In this document: in pieces, positions 35,602 to 47,713 of the stretch
How positions within the stretch are numbered: position 1 is the first letter of the stretch
How the letters are laid out: each line of letters opens with the position of its first letter
DNA from: Curtobacterium sp. MCJR17_055
Lineage (GTDB): Bacteria; Actinomycetota; Actinomycetes; Actinomycetales; Microbacteriaceae
Reading direction: 5' to 3'
DNA: 64,000 nt
Assembly (NCBI RefSeq): GCF_003224335.1
Contig: NZ_QKLF01000003.1
Coordinates: forward strand, 124,001 to 188,000
The notes under the pieces: model-generated
What the model saw: only the letters and a program-made list of their open reading frames with translations
What the model was told of the DNA's origin: nothing
The model's database searches: none
Program-made: the position numbers and the translations under genes

Positions 35602-36077
35602 CCGCACCGAACGCGCTCGACCACGTCCGGCCGGTGTTCCGCCGCATCCTCGTGCAGGGTGCCGGCCTCGCCGCCGCCCTCGCGCTCGTCGGCGGTGTCG
35701 TCGGGTGGTTCGTCGCCGGTGGCCCCGGCCTGACCGGCGGGCTCATCGGCGCCGTGATGAGCGTCGTCTTCTGCGGTCTGACCGCGGTGAGCGTCCTCCT
35801 CGCGATCCGGTTCTCGGGCGGACAGATGGTCTCTGGTGCGTTCTTCGGCACGATCATGGGGACGTTCCTGGTCAAGTTCGTGCTCTTCATCGTCGTCCTC
35901 GTCGCGCTCAAGGACCGGGACTGGGTGGACACCCCGGTGTTGGCCGTCGCGATCATCGTCGGCGTCATCGGGTCGCTCGTGATCGACGTCACGGTCATCG
36001 CGCGGTCCCGGGTCCCGATCGGGGTGTCCCTCCCCGGAGACCGCACAGACGCTGGGGATCGCGACCCGGCTGCCTGA
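35598..36077 (+). CDS. atpI: ATP synthase protein I-like membrane protein
   Basis: A 159-residue membrane protein with four hydrophobic segments (ILVQGAGLAAALALVGGVVG, LIGAVMSVVFCGLTAVSVLL, GTFLVKFVLFIVVLVAL, VLAVAIIVGVIGSLVIDVTV). Position and topology match AtpI, the poorly conserved first gene of atp operons that helps assemble the c-ring. GTG 35598 overlaps the preceding stop. The name rests mainly on context. Confidence 0.8.
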   Translation: MTAPNALDHVRPVFRRILVQGAGLAAALALVGGVVGWFVAGGPGLTGGLIGAVMSVVFCGLTAVSVLLAIRFSGGQMVSGAFFGTIMGTFLVKFVLFIVVLVALKDRDWVDTPVLAVAIIVGVIGSLVIDVTVIARSRVPIGVSLPGDRTDAGDRDPAA

Positions 36078-36100
36078 GAGCCCGAGAAGCCGCGCACACC

Positions 36101-36109
36101 TGATACGCT
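36101..36109 (+). promoter_or_regulatory. Possible extended -10 of the atp operon
   Basis: TGATACGCT contains TACGCT behind a TG at the extended -10 position. It lies 64 bp before the first atpB start candidate. The following leader has a hairpin built on GCCCG and CGGGC around 36116-36147. I see no convincing -35. Confidence 0.35.
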
Positions 36110-36172
36110 TCTGGAGCCCGCTGCCGGAGCACGAGCTCGGACGGGCAAGCCTCCACTTCAGTCCACCTCCGC

Positions 36173-37343
<1,171 letters not shown>

Positions 37344-37352
37344 GGCATCTCG

Positions 37353-37916
37353 ATGCAGACTGCACTCATCATCGCGGCGGAGGAGACCCACAATCCGCTG
37401 ATCCCACCGGTGTACGACATCGTGTGGTCCGCGGTGGCCTTCGTCATCATCTTCATCGTGATGTGGCGTGTCGTCACACCGCGCATCACGAAGATGCTCG
37501 ATGAGCGCACCGAGGCCATCGAGGGCGGCATCAAGAAGGCCGAAGCCGCCCAGCAACAGGCCGCTGCTGCGCTCGACGAGTACAACAAGCAGCTGGCGGA
37601 CGCGCGTGCCGAGGCGTCGCGCATCCGTGAGCAGGCCCGTGCCGACGCGACCGCGATCGGCAACGAGGTCCGCGAGCAGGCCACGGCCGATGCCGCACGC
37701 ATCACCGCGAACGCCCAGGCGCAGATCGAGGCCGAGCGCCAGAGCGCGCTCCAGTCGCTCCGCACCGAGGTCGGCACGCTCGCACTCGACCTCGCGTCGG
37801 GTGTCATCGGCGAGTCCCTCCGGGACGACGCCAAGGCGACCGCCGTCGTCGACCGCTTCCTCGCCGACCTCGAGTCGTCGAAGGGCGCCCAGACGGCTGC
37901 CGGAACGGAGCACTGA
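37353..37916 (+). CDS. atpF: ATP synthase Fo subunit b
   Basis: Peripheral stalk subunit, 187 residues: one N-terminal membrane helix (IVWSAVAFVIIFIVMWRVV) and a long charged coiled coil (KKAEAAQQQAAAALDEYNKQ onward). It begins 9 bp after atpE and ends 2 bp before atpH. It is a normal b subunit and not the b-delta fusion seen in mycobacteria. Confidence 0.96.
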   Translation: MQTALIIAAEETHNPLIPPVYDIVWSAVAFVIIFIVMWRVVTPRITKMLDERTEAIEGGIKKAEAAQQQAAAALDEYNKQLADARAEASRIREQARADATAIGNEVREQATADAARITANAQAQIEAERQSALQSLRTEVGTLALDLASGVIGESLRDDAKATAVVDRFLADLESSKGAQTAAGTEH

Positions 37917-37918
37917 GC

Positions 37919-38713
37919 ATGCGTAGCGCCACCCGCGAAGCGATGTCGTCCACCCGGGCGGCCCTCGCAGACCTCGGCGGCGCCGTCGACCTCACGGTCG
38001 GGACGGAGATCTTCGCCGCAGGGCGTGCGATCGCCCGTGCGCCGCAGCTGCTCAACCTGCTCGCGGACCCGACCGCCGACACCGCCGGCAAGAAGGTCCT
38101 CATCGACCGCGTCTTCGCCGGTCAGAGCGACGCCTCGCGCGCCGTCCTGAGCGCGGTGGCCGGATCGCGCTGGTCCTCCCAGGGGGACCTGCTCGCCGGC
38201 ATCGAGGACGCGGCCGTCCGGGCCGTGGCAGCGACGGCGGACCAGTCGACCGCCATCGAGGCCGAACTGTTCGCCTTCGAGACCGCGGTCCGTTCGGACG
38301 CCGGCCTCGAGCTCGCGCTCGGGACCAAGCTCGGCAGCCCCGACCAGAAGGGTTCGCTGGCCGAGCGTCTCCTGGGCGGCAAGGTCTCCGTGCAGACGAT
38401 CACGATCGTGTCGAACCTCGTGCAGCAGCCCCGCGGCCGCCGCATCGGTGAGATCGTCCGTGACGCCTCGCGGATCGTCGCCGACCAGGCGGACAAGCTC
38501 GTCGCCACGGTCATCACGGCAGCCCCGCTGTCCGACGAGCAGGCGGCTCGCGTCGCCCGCGGCATCGGCGAGCGGTACGGCCGGGACATCAGCGTCAACC
38601 AGGTCGTCGACCCCACCGTCCTCGGCGGGGTCCGGGTGCAGGTCGGCGGCGACGTCATCGACGGCACCGTCACGTCCCGGCTCGCCGACCTCCGTCTCCA
38701 GCTCGCGCGCTGA
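37919..38713 (+). CDS. atpH: ATP synthase F1 subunit delta
   Basis: Links the F1 head to the stalk. The 264 residues are longer than E. coli delta (177), with about 80 extra N-terminal residues ([20 protein letters not shown]...), a length usual in actinobacteria. The C-terminal family signature is visible ([27 protein letters not shown]). It lies between atpF and atpA, with a 107-bp gap to the latter that shows only an A-rich ribosome site. Confidence 0.95.
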   Translation: MRSATREAMSSTRAALADLGGAVDLTVGTEIFAAGRAIARAPQLLNLLADPTADTAGKKVLIDRVFAGQSDASRAVLSAVAGSRWSSQGDLLAGIEDAAVRAVAATADQSTAIEAELFAFETAVRSDAGLELALGTKLGSPDQKGSLAERLLGGKVSVQTITIVSNLVQQPRGRRIGEIVRDASRIVADQADKLVATVITAAPLSDEQAARVARGIGERYGRDISVNQVVDPTVLGGVRVQVGGDVIDGTVTSRLADLRLQLAR

Positions 38714-38820
38714 GCGTACGGTCGAAGACGCCCCACCCAAGTCCACAACGGGAACTGTCGTCCGCGGCAGCATCACCCTCTCGGAGCCGAAGGGCCCCGG
38801 AAAACCACAAGGAAAATCCC

Positions 38821-40449
38821 ATGGCAGACATCACCATCAGCCCCGATGAGATCCGTGATGCCCTGAAGGACTTCGTCTCGAACTACGAGCCGACGAAGGC
38901 CTCCACGGCCGAGGTCGGGCACGTCACCGACGCCGGTGACGGAATCGCCCACGTCGAAGGCCTCCCCGGCGTCATGGCCAACGAGCTCATCCGCTTCGCG
39001 GACGGCACGCTCGGCCTGGCGCAGAACCTGGACGAGGACGAGATCGGCGCCATCGTGCTCGGCGAGTTCGGCGGCGTCGAGGAGGGCCAGGAGGTCACCC
39101 GCACCGGCGAGGTCCTCTCCGCGCCCGTCGGCGACGCCTTCCTCGGCCGCGTGGTCGACCCGCTCGGCGCTCCGATCGACGGTCTCGGCGAGATCGCTGC
39201 GGAAGGCCGTCGCGCCCTCGAGCTCCAGGCCCCGGGCGTCATGTCCCGCAAGTCGGTGCACGAGCCGCTCCAGACCGGCATCAAGGCGATCGACGCGATG
39301 ATCCCCGTCGGCCGCGGTCAGCGTCAGCTGATCATCGGCGACCGCCAGACCGGCAAGACGGCCATCGCGATCGACACGATCATCAACCAGAAGGCCAACT
39401 GGGAGTCCGGCGACGTCGACAAGCAGGTCCGCTGCATCTACGTCGCGATCGGCCAGAAGGGCTCGACGATCGCGTCCGTCAAGGGTGCGCTCGAGGACGC
39501 CGGCGCGATGGAGTACACCACCATCGTCGCCGCCCCGGCATCCGACCCGGCCGGCTTCAAGTACCTCGCCCCGTACACCGGTTCCGCCATCGGTCAGCAC
39601 TGGATGTACCAGGGCAAGCACGTCCTGATCATCTTCGACGACCTGTCCAAGCAGGCCGAGGCGTACCGAGCCGTGTCCCTCCTCCTCCGTCGTCCGCCGG
39701 GACGCGAGGCCTACCCGGGCGACGTCTTCTACCTGCACTCCCGCCTGCTGGAGCGTTGCGCCAAGCTGTCCGACGAGCTCGGCGCCGGTTCGATGACGGG
39801 CCTCCCGATCATCGAGACCAAGGCGAACGACGTCTCGGCGTACATCCCCACCAACGTGATCTCGATCACCGACGGCCAGATCTTCCTGCAGTCGGACCTG
39901 TTCAACGCGAACCAGCGTCCGGCCGTCGACGTGGGCATCTCGGTGTCCCGCGTCGGTGGTGACGCGCAGGTGAAGTCGATCAAGAAGGTCTCCGGCACGC
40001 TGAAGCTCGAGCTGGCGCAGTACCGCTCGCTCGAGGCATTCGCGATGTTCGCGTCCGACCTCGACCAGGCGTCGCGCCGTCAGCTCGACCGTGGTGCGCG
40101 TCTGACCGAGCTGCTCAAGCAGCCGCAGTACTCGCCGTACCCCGTCGAGGAGCAGGTCGTCTCGATCTGGGCCGGCACCAACGGCAAGCTCGACGAGGTC
40201 CCCGTCTCCGACGTGCTGCGCTTCGAGGGCGAGCTGCTCGAGCACCTGCGTCGCAACTCGGACGTGCTCACCACGCTGCGTGAGACGAACCAGCTCAGCG
40301 ACGAGACCGTCGCCGAGATGTCGAAGCAGATCGACGCCTTCACGAAGGGCTTCCAGACCAGCGACGGCAAGACCCTGGGCTCCGAGAACGTCGAGTCCGC
40401 TTCGGCCGATGACGTCGACCAGGAGCAGATCGTCAAGGGTCGTCGCTAG
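38821..40449 (+). CDS. atpA: ATP synthase F1 subunit alpha
   Basis: Non-catalytic nucleotide-binding subunit of F1, 542 residues. It has Walker [14 protein letters not shown], the family region [31 protein letters not shown] in parts, and [10 protein letters not shown]. The C-terminal tail after about 510 ([21 protein letters not shown]) is a polar extension typical of actinobacteria. An AAGGAAAAT ribosome site precedes the ATG. atpG begins on the next base after its stop. Confidence 0.98.
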   Translation: MADITISPDEIRDALKDFVSNYEPTKASTAEVGHVTDAGDGIAHVEGLPGVMANELIRFADGTLGLAQNLDEDEIGAIVLGEFGGVEEGQEVTRTGEVLSAPVGDAFLGRVVDPLGAPIDGLGEIAAEGRRALELQAPGVMSRKSVHEPLQTGIKAIDAMIPVGRGQRQLIIGDRQTGKTAIAIDTIINQKANWESGDVDKQVRCIYVAIGQKGSTIASVKGALEDAGAMEYTTIVAAPASDPAGFKYLAPYTGSAIGQHWMYQGKHVLIIFDDLSKQAEAYRAVSLLLRRPPGREAYPGDVFYLHSRLLERCAKLSDELGAGSMTGLPIIETKANDVSAYIPTNVISITDGQIFLQSDLFNANQRPAVDVGISVSRVGGDAQVKSIKKVSGTLKLELAQYRSLEAFAMFASDLDQASRRQLDRGARLTELLKQPQYSPYPVEEQVVSIWAGTNGKLDEVPVSDVLRFEGELLEHLRRNSDVLTTLRETNQLSDETVAEMSKQIDAFTKGFQTSDGKTLGSENVESASADDVDQEQIVKGRR

Positions 40450-42856
<2,407 letters not shown>

Positions 42857-42857
42857 G

Positions 42858-43121
42858 ATGGCGGGTCTCACCGTGAGTGTCGTCTCGGCTGACCGCGAGG
42901 TCTGGTCGGGCGACACCACCATGGTCGTCGCACGGACGACGGAGGGCCAGATCGGCATCCTCGCGGGACACGAGCCGATGCTCGCCACCCTCGCGCAGGG
43001 TCAGGTCCGCATCACGCGGGCCGACGGCTCGACCGTCGCGGTCGACGCGGAGGACGGCTTCCTCTCCGTCGAGCACGACACGGTCACGATCGTGGCGCGG
43101 CAGGCCGCGCTCGCGTCCTGA
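42858..43121 (+). CDS. atpC: ATP synthase F1 subunit epsilon, barrel domain only
   Basis: Only 87 residues against about 120-140 in most bacteria. It has the complete N-terminal beta-barrel (LTVSVVSADREVWSG, GQIGILAGHEPMLATL, TVAVDAEDGFLSVEHDTVTIVA) and then stops. The C-terminal helix pair that brakes ATP hydrolysis in other species is absent. It begins 1 bp after the atpD stop. Short epsilon forms are known in related actinobacteria, so I do not read it as damage. Confidence 0.94.
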   Translation: MAGLTVSVVSADREVWSGDTTMVVARTTEGQIGILAGHEPMLATLAQGQVRITRADGSTVAVDAEDGFLSVEHDTVTIVARQAALAS

Positions 43122-43126
43122 CCGGA

Positions 43127-43888
43127 CTGACCGTCCTCCTCCCGCCGTCCGAGACGAAGCGGGAGGGCGGGGACCCGGAGCGCACCCTCGACCTGAGGGC
43201 GCTCTCCTTCCCGGAACTGGCCACAGAGCGGGCCGCGGTGATCACCGCGGCCCGCTCCGTCAGTTCCGAGGAGTCCACCGCGCGGGCGGCGCTCAAGCTC
43301 GGACCGAGGTCGGTCGCGGAACGGCTCCGGAACCTCGTGCTGCACGAGAGTCCGACGATGCCGGCGATCGAGCGCTACACGGGCGTGCTCTACGACCCGC
43401 TCGACGTGCCGGCGGCCGACGCCACCACGCGTGCGTGGTGGGCGGAACACGTCGTCGTGCAGTCGGCGATGTTCGGGCCGGTCGGGGCAGCGGACCCGGT
43501 GCCGGCGTACCGGTTGTCGCACGACTCCCGACTGCCGGGCCTCCGGCTCGCGACGCACTGGCCGGCCCCGGCGGGTGCTGCCCTGACGGGCCGCACCGGG
43601 GGGCTCGTGCTCGACCTCCGCTCGGAGGGGTACCGGGCACTCGGGCCGGTCGAGGGCGCCGTGGTCCTGCGGGTGGTGTCCGTCACCGCGGACGGGCGGC
43701 GGAAGGCGCTGAACCACTGGAACAAGACCGCGAAGGGACGGCTCGTCGCGCTGCTCGGTCGGACCGGTGCAGCGGTCTCGTCGACGGCGGACCTCGTCGA
43801 CTGGGCAGCGGGGAACGGGGTCGACCTCGAACGCCGCGGGGACGCATGGGACCTCGTCGCAGAGAGCCTCGAGCCGGCGACGGCCTGA
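43127..43888 (+). CDS. yaaA: YaaA-family peroxide stress protein, apparent CTG start
   Basis: YaaA limits free iron and protects against peroxide. Reading from CTG 43127 gives LTVLLPPSETKREGG, the conserved YaaA N-terminus, and 253 residues in total, the family length. The first standard start in frame is GTG 43238, which would remove 37 conserved residues. No ATG, GTG or TTG precedes it in frame before the family sequence begins. CTG 43118, overlapping the atpC stop, is an alternative. The C-terminal half has LNHWNKTAKGRLVALL. It is coupled to the atp operon end. Confidence 0.82.
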   Translation: MTVLLPPSETKREGGDPERTLDLRALSFPELATERAAVITAARSVSSEESTARAALKLGPRSVAERLRNLVLHESPTMPAIERYTGVLYDPLDVPAADATTRAWWAEHVVVQSAMFGPVGAADPVPAYRLSHDSRLPGLRLATHWPAPAGAALTGRTGGLVLDLRSEGYRALGPVEGAVVLRVVSVTADGRRKALNHWNKTAKGRLVALLGRTGAAVSSTADLVDWAAGNGVDLERRGDAWDLVAESLEPATA

Positions 43889-44002
43889 CCGCCGTCCCCT
43901 GCCGTCCCGACCGTTCGTCCACAGGGTGCGGACGCGGCAGGCACGTCCACGGGTCGGGCCGGGAGTGACGATGCGGTGGTCGCCGGTCGGCAGGCTGTCG
44001 GC

Positions 44003-44551
44003 ATGGAGACCACCACGATCAGCACCACGACCGACCCGTACACACGACACACCCGCGAGATCGCCGCTGCCGTGACCCTGCCGGCAGCCGCCCGTGCCCT
44101 CGTCGCTCCGGAGGACCTCAGTGCGTCGGGAGCAGTCGCGGTCACGACCGCCTGCGGGGCGCTCGCGACCCGGCTCGCCCTCGTCCGGTTCCTCGCCGAT
44201 CCGGGTCCGATGGACGCCGCGGACGTCCGGCCGCTCGACCCGTTCAGCGAGCCGACGCCGTCGGCGCTGCACGGTTCGGGTCCGGAACCGGATCGGGACC
44301 GGGTGCGGACCGCGGGGGACCGGTGCGTCGAGGCGTGGCGTCGGTGGACGCGGTCATCGGACTCCGGGCTGTCCGAGATCGGTGTCGCCGGTGCCCTCGC
44401 ACTCGGAGCCTGGTGTTCGTGGGCCCTCGGCTCCGAGCTCCGGGCGACGACCCGGGCGCGCCACGCCCTCGCGGTCCGGGCGGACGACCCGCTCGCCGGG
44501 CTCGTGCTGCGGACCTGTCGCGCCGGCGCCCGCGCGGCGTGGCGGAGGTGA
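44003..44551 (+). CDS. Uncharacterised protein, possible partial DUF4192-like
   Basis: A 182-residue protein with no clear motif. It begins METTTISTTTD, is Ala/Asp/Arg-rich, and has a helical C-terminal part (VAGALALGAWCSWALGSELRATTRARHALAVRADDPLAGLV). This resembles the end of actinobacterial DUF4192 proteins, which have a small-residue repeat helix followed by DP..LA. The likeness is weak. GTG 43976 in frame is an alternative start. Confidence 0.55.
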   Translation: METTTISTTTDPYTRHTREIAAAVTLPAAARALVAPEDLSASGAVAVTTACGALATRLALVRFLADPGPMDAADVRPLDPFSEPTPSALHGSGPEPDRDRVRTAGDRCVEAWRRWTRSSDSGLSEIGVAGALALGAWCSWALGSELRATTRARHALAVRADDPLAGLVLRTCRAGARAAWRR

Positions 44552-44573
44552 AGCCCCGGTGCACCGCATCGTC

Positions 44574-44579
44574 TACGGT
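44574..44579 (+). promoter_or_regulatory. Possible -10 of the FHA gene
   Basis: TACGGT lies 26 bp before the GTG at 44606, and the Shine-Dalgarno run GGGAGGAG is at 44592-44599. This could start the FHA-phosphatase pair. Confidence 0.35.
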
Positions 44580-44605
44580 GGGGGTGCCGACGGGAGGAGC
44601 CGCAC

Positions 44606-45316
44606 GTGCACGACGAGGACGACCTCGACGACACCGTGCTCCGTCCTGCGCGCCGGCGGGATGCGGAGCCGGACGACCTCGGTGACACCGTCGGCAGCGC
44701 TGCCCGCCCGGCTGCGGGCACCTGGGGGAGCGTCGGCAGCGGACTCCCCGGTGCGCCGGCCGGGTCCGACGGAGCATCGGCGGCCGGGTCGGACGGAGCA
44801 TCGGCGTCCGCGTCCGCCCAGACGTCGGGCCCGGCAGCTCGGTGGACGCCGTCCGTCCCGGTGCCCGCCGTCCGCATCGGCGACCGCGTGCACCGCCTCG
44901 ACCGACCGGTGGTCGTCGGGCGACGCCCGGCATCGCCGCGCGTGGTCCCGGGCGCGGCGCCGGAGCTCGTCACGGTGGCGTCGCCGACCGGCCTCGTCTC
45001 GTCGTCGCACGTGCGCTTCTCCGCCGCCGGGACCTCCACGGTCGTCGACGACCTCGGGTCGACCAACGGCACGGTCATCCGGCCCGCGGGCGCTCCGCCG
45101 CACCGGATGCCGTCCGGCGCCTCGATGGTCGTGCTGACCGGTACGGTTGTCGACATCGGTGACGGCAACGGGATCGAGGTGCTGTCGCCGTTCACGCGGG
45201 CGGTGCCGCCCGTCGTCGCACGCCCGTCCGACCGGTGGCCGTCCGACACGTCGTCCCCCGGTCCCTCCCCGGACCCCGGTCCGTCCCGAACACCAGAGAG
45301 CGATCCTGAACCGTGA
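44606..45316 (+). CDS. FHA-domain protein
   Basis: A 236-residue cytoplasmic protein whose second half is a forkhead-associated domain that binds phosphothreonine: VVVGRRPASPRVV, SSSHVRFSA and DLGSTNGTVI, with the key Arg, Ser, His and Asn present. The N-terminal 90 residues are disordered and begin with MHDEDDLDDTVLRPAR, where Thr10 sits in an acidic setting like a kinase target. A second DTV follows at Thr28. Its stop overlaps the GTG of the PP2C gene. It probably reads signals from the kinase encoded nearby. Confidence 0.88.
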   Translation: MHDEDDLDDTVLRPARRRDAEPDDLGDTVGSAARPAAGTWGSVGSGLPGAPAGSDGASAAGSDGASASASAQTSGPAARWTPSVPVPAVRIGDRVHRLDRPVVVGRRPASPRVVPGAAPELVTVASPTGLVSSSHVRFSAAGTSTVVDDLGSTNGTVIRPAGAPPHRMPSGASMVVLTGTVVDIGDGNGIEVLSPFTRAVPPVVARPSDRWPSDTSSPGPSPDPGPSRTPESDPEP

Positions 45317-46140
45317 CCGAACTCGGCCGAGCAGCCTCCGCCCACGCGATCGACGTCCCCGGTGCCGGGGGTGAGACCCTCACGCTCTCCTGGGGTGCGG
45401 CGACCGACGTCGGTCGACGCCGGGACCACAACGAGGACAGCTACATCGTCGCAGCGCCGTTCTTCGTCGTCGCGGACGGCATGGGCGGGCACCTCGCGGG
45501 GGACCGCGCCAGTGACGCCGTCGTCCGACGGCTCGGTGCGTCGACCGACGAGTCGTTCGCATCGCGCCAGACGATCCAGCACGCGCTGCTGCTCGCGACG
45601 GCGGACATCGAGCGCGCAGCGGGCGGGAACGCCCTCGGGGCGGGGACGACGGTGACCGGTGTCGCACTCGTCGCCGGCCAGGGGCAGCCCGCGGCGCTCG
45701 TCTTCAACGTGGGGGACTCCCGCACCTACCGGAGCGAGGCCGGAGGGCCGTTGCGTCGTCTGACGGTCGACCACTCGGTCGTGCAGGAGATGGTCGACGC
45801 CGGCGTGCTCCGCGCCGAGGACGCCGAGTCGCACCCCGACAGCAACGTCATCACGCGGGCCGTCGGGTTCGGCGAGCCGCCGGAGCCGGACTGGTGGACG
45901 ATCCCGCTGCGGACCGGCGACCGGTACCTGGTGTGCTCGGACGGCCTGACCAAGGAGATCGGCGACGTCGGCATCTCGCGCATCGCCGCGAAGGTCGCGG
46001 ACCCGCAGGAGCTCGCCGAGCGCCTGGTGGGCGACGCGGTCATCGCGGGCGGGCGTGACAACGTCACGGTCGTCGTGCTGCAGGTCGACGCTGCACCGGC
46101 GGGCCCGGACGACGTGGACGACACCCTCCCGCGCCACTGA
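45313..46140 (+). CDS. PP2C-family Ser/Thr protein phosphatase
   Basis: Metal-dependent phosphatase, 275 residues, catalytic domain only. Motifs: GRRRDHNEDSYIV, FFVVADGMGGHLAGDRAS, FNVGDSRTYR, VCSDGLTKEI and GGRDNVTVVVLQ, containing all metal-binding Asp residues. There is no membrane helix, unlike PstP of mycobacteria. It is coupled to the FHA gene and is followed by a terminator-like hairpin before the kinase gene. It likely reverses the kinase's phosphorylations. Confidence 0.93.
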   Translation: MTELGRAASAHAIDVPGAGGETLTLSWGAATDVGRRRDHNEDSYIVAAPFFVVADGMGGHLAGDRASDAVVRRLGASTDESFASRQTIQHALLLATADIERAAGGNALGAGTTVTGVALVAGQGQPAALVFNVGDSRTYRSEAGGPLRRLTVDHSVVQEMVDAGVLRAEDAESHPDSNVITRAVGFGEPPEPDWWTIPLRTGDRYLVCSDGLTKEIGDVGISRIAAKVADPQELAERLVGDAVIAGGRDNVTVVVLQVDAAPAGPDDVDDTLPRH

Positions 46141-46177
46141 GCCGCGAGGGCCCGGGTGCGCCCCGTCCGGTCACGCA

Positions 46178-46196
46178 GGCCCCCGAACTGGGGGTC
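46178..46196 (+). terminator. Terminator-like hairpin after the PP2C gene
   Basis: GGCCCCC (46178-46184) pairs with GGGGGTC (46190-46196, one G-T pair) around the loop GAACT. It lies 38 bp after the phosphatase stop and 50 bp before a possible kinase promoter, so the two parts of the signalling block may be separate transcripts. Confidence 0.5.
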
Positions 46197-46247
46197 CGGC
46201 GCGTGTCCGCCTCCGGCGACCGGCCCCGAGCCGTCACCGCTGCTTCG

Positions 46248-46253
46248 TAGACT
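46248..46253 (+). promoter_or_regulatory. Possible -10 of the kinase operon
   Basis: TAGACT lies 47 bp before the kinase ATG at 46301. The same hexamer serves argS. A good ribosome site GGAAGGAGCG precedes the ATG. Confidence 0.4.
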
Positions 46254-46300
46254 GTCCTGACCGTGTCGAGAGCAGGCCGTCCGGCCGGGAAGGAGCGACC

Positions 46301-47713
46301 ATGGCCCGCCGGCTGCCGTCGAGCCCTCCCGTCCTGCCCGGCTTCACCGCCGTGCACGTGCTCGGGTCGGGCGGCTTCGCCGACGTCTTCCTCTACGAGC
46401 AGGACATGCCGCGTCGACAGGTCGCGGTGAAGGTCCTCCTCGACGAGGTCGTCGACGACCGCGTCCGCCAGATGTTCCAGCTCGAGGCCAACCTCATGGC
46501 CCGGCTGAGCACCCACCCCTCGATCCTCACCGTCTTCCAGGCGAGCGTCGCGGCGGACGGACGGCCCTACCTCGTCATGGAGCTGTGCTCGTCGTCGCTG
46601 AGCGACCGCTACCGGCGCGAGCCGGTCCCGGTGTCGCAGGTCCTCTCGATCGGTGTGCGCATCGGTGCCGCGCTCGAGACCGCGCACCGCGAGGGCGTGC
46701 TGCACCGGGACGTCAAGCCGTCGAACATCCTCATGACGGCCTACGGCAACCCGGTCCTCAGCGACTTCGGCATCGCCGCGTCCCTCGGTGAGGCCGACCC
46801 CGACGAGCCGATCGGCATGTCCATCCCGTGGTCGGCACCCGAGGTGCTGTCCGACGAGTCCCGCGGGTCGATCCAGTCCGAGGTCTACTCGCTGGCGGCC
46901 ACGATCTCGACCCTGCTCGCCGGGCGGAGCCCGTTCGAGGTCCCCGGCGGTGCGAACGGCGCCGCCGACCTGATGGCCCGCATCGACAAGGGCGGCCCAC
47001 GCCCCACCGGACGGCCGGACGTCCCCCCGACCCTCGAGCGCGTCCTCGCCGCCGGCATGGCCCGTCGTCCCGCGGACCGCCCCGCGACCGTCCTCGACCT
47101 CGTGCGTGGGTTCCAGCAGGTCGAGGCCGAGCTCGGCCTCCCGCAGACGCATGCCGACGTCGCCGTGGAGAGCTGGGCCGTGACGACACCGACGGCAGAG
47201 GGTGACCGGACCGTGGTCCGCGCCCTCCAGCCTCCCGTCCGTGCCGGTCGCCGACGGCGTCGACGCCGAGCCGTCCTCGGTGGCGTCGACGGCACCGGTT
47301 CGCGGAGCGTCGGGACGGTGCACCGCACCGGCTCGTCCGCCCGCGCCCGACGCGGCCCGCGCACGACCGTCGTGTGGGCCTCCGTGGCGTCCGCCGTCGT
47401 CGTCGCCGCACTGGCGGTGACGGCCGTCGTGGTCGTCACCCGCGACGCCGACGCGTCCATCCCCACCGTGGCCGGGATCAGCACGAGCACGACCGGGTCG
47501 TCGGTCACGTTCCGCTGGGACGACCCGGGCCTGCGCCCCGGGGACACGTACGTCGTCACCTCGGGCGGGTCGACGAGCCAGCAGTCCGGCACGTCCTTCG
47601 TGGTCACCGGACGCTCGGGTGTCGAGGAGTGCGTCACCGTCGCGGTGAACCGGGACGGGCGTACCGGGGCCGTGAGCGACCAGCGGTGCGCGACGATCGG
47701 CGGCGCCTCGTGA
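46301..47713 (+). CDS. Transmembrane Ser/Thr protein kinase with extracellular FN3-like module
   Basis: A 470-residue eukaryotic-type kinase. The catalytic domain spans about 10-270: glycine loop GSGGFADVFLYE, Lys in VAVKVL, HRDVKPSNIL, SDFGIA and PWSAPEV. Residues 295-365 form a basic juxtamembrane part with the possible phosphosite EGDRTVVRAL. One membrane helix follows (VVWASVASAVVVAALAVTAVVVVT). The 85-residue outside part has an FN3-like pattern (SSVTFRWDDPGLRPGDTYVVTS) and two Cys that could bridge. There are no PASTA repeats, so it differs from PknB. The next gene, an FN3 protein, starts within its stop codon. Confidence 0.92.
   Translation: MARRLPSSPPVLPGFTAVHVLGSGGFADVFLYEQDMPRRQVAVKVLLDEVVDDRVRQMFQLEANLMARLSTHPSILTVFQASVAADGRPYLVMELCSSSLSDRYRREPVPVSQVLSIGVRIGAALETAHREGVLHRDVKPSNILMTAYGNPVLSDFGIAASLGEADPDEPIGMSIPWSAPEVLSDESRGSIQSEVYSLAATISTLLAGRSPFEVPGGANGAADLMARIDKGGPRPTGRPDVPPTLERVLAAGMARRPADRPATVLDLVRGFQQVEAELGLPQTHADVAVESWAVTTPTAEGDRTVVRALQPPVRAGRRRRRRRAVLGGVDGTGSRSVGTVHRTGSSARARRGPRTTVVWASVASAVVVAALAVTAVVVVTRDADASIPTVAGISTSTTGSSVTFRWDDPGLRPGDTYVVTSGGSTSQQSGTSFVVTGRSGVEECVTVAVNRDGRTGAVSDQRCATIGGAS

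Noticed and set aside
37353-38713. Mycobacterial-type b-delta fusion
   Set aside because: atpF and atpH are separate genes with their own stop and start 2 bp apart; delta is only N-terminally extended.
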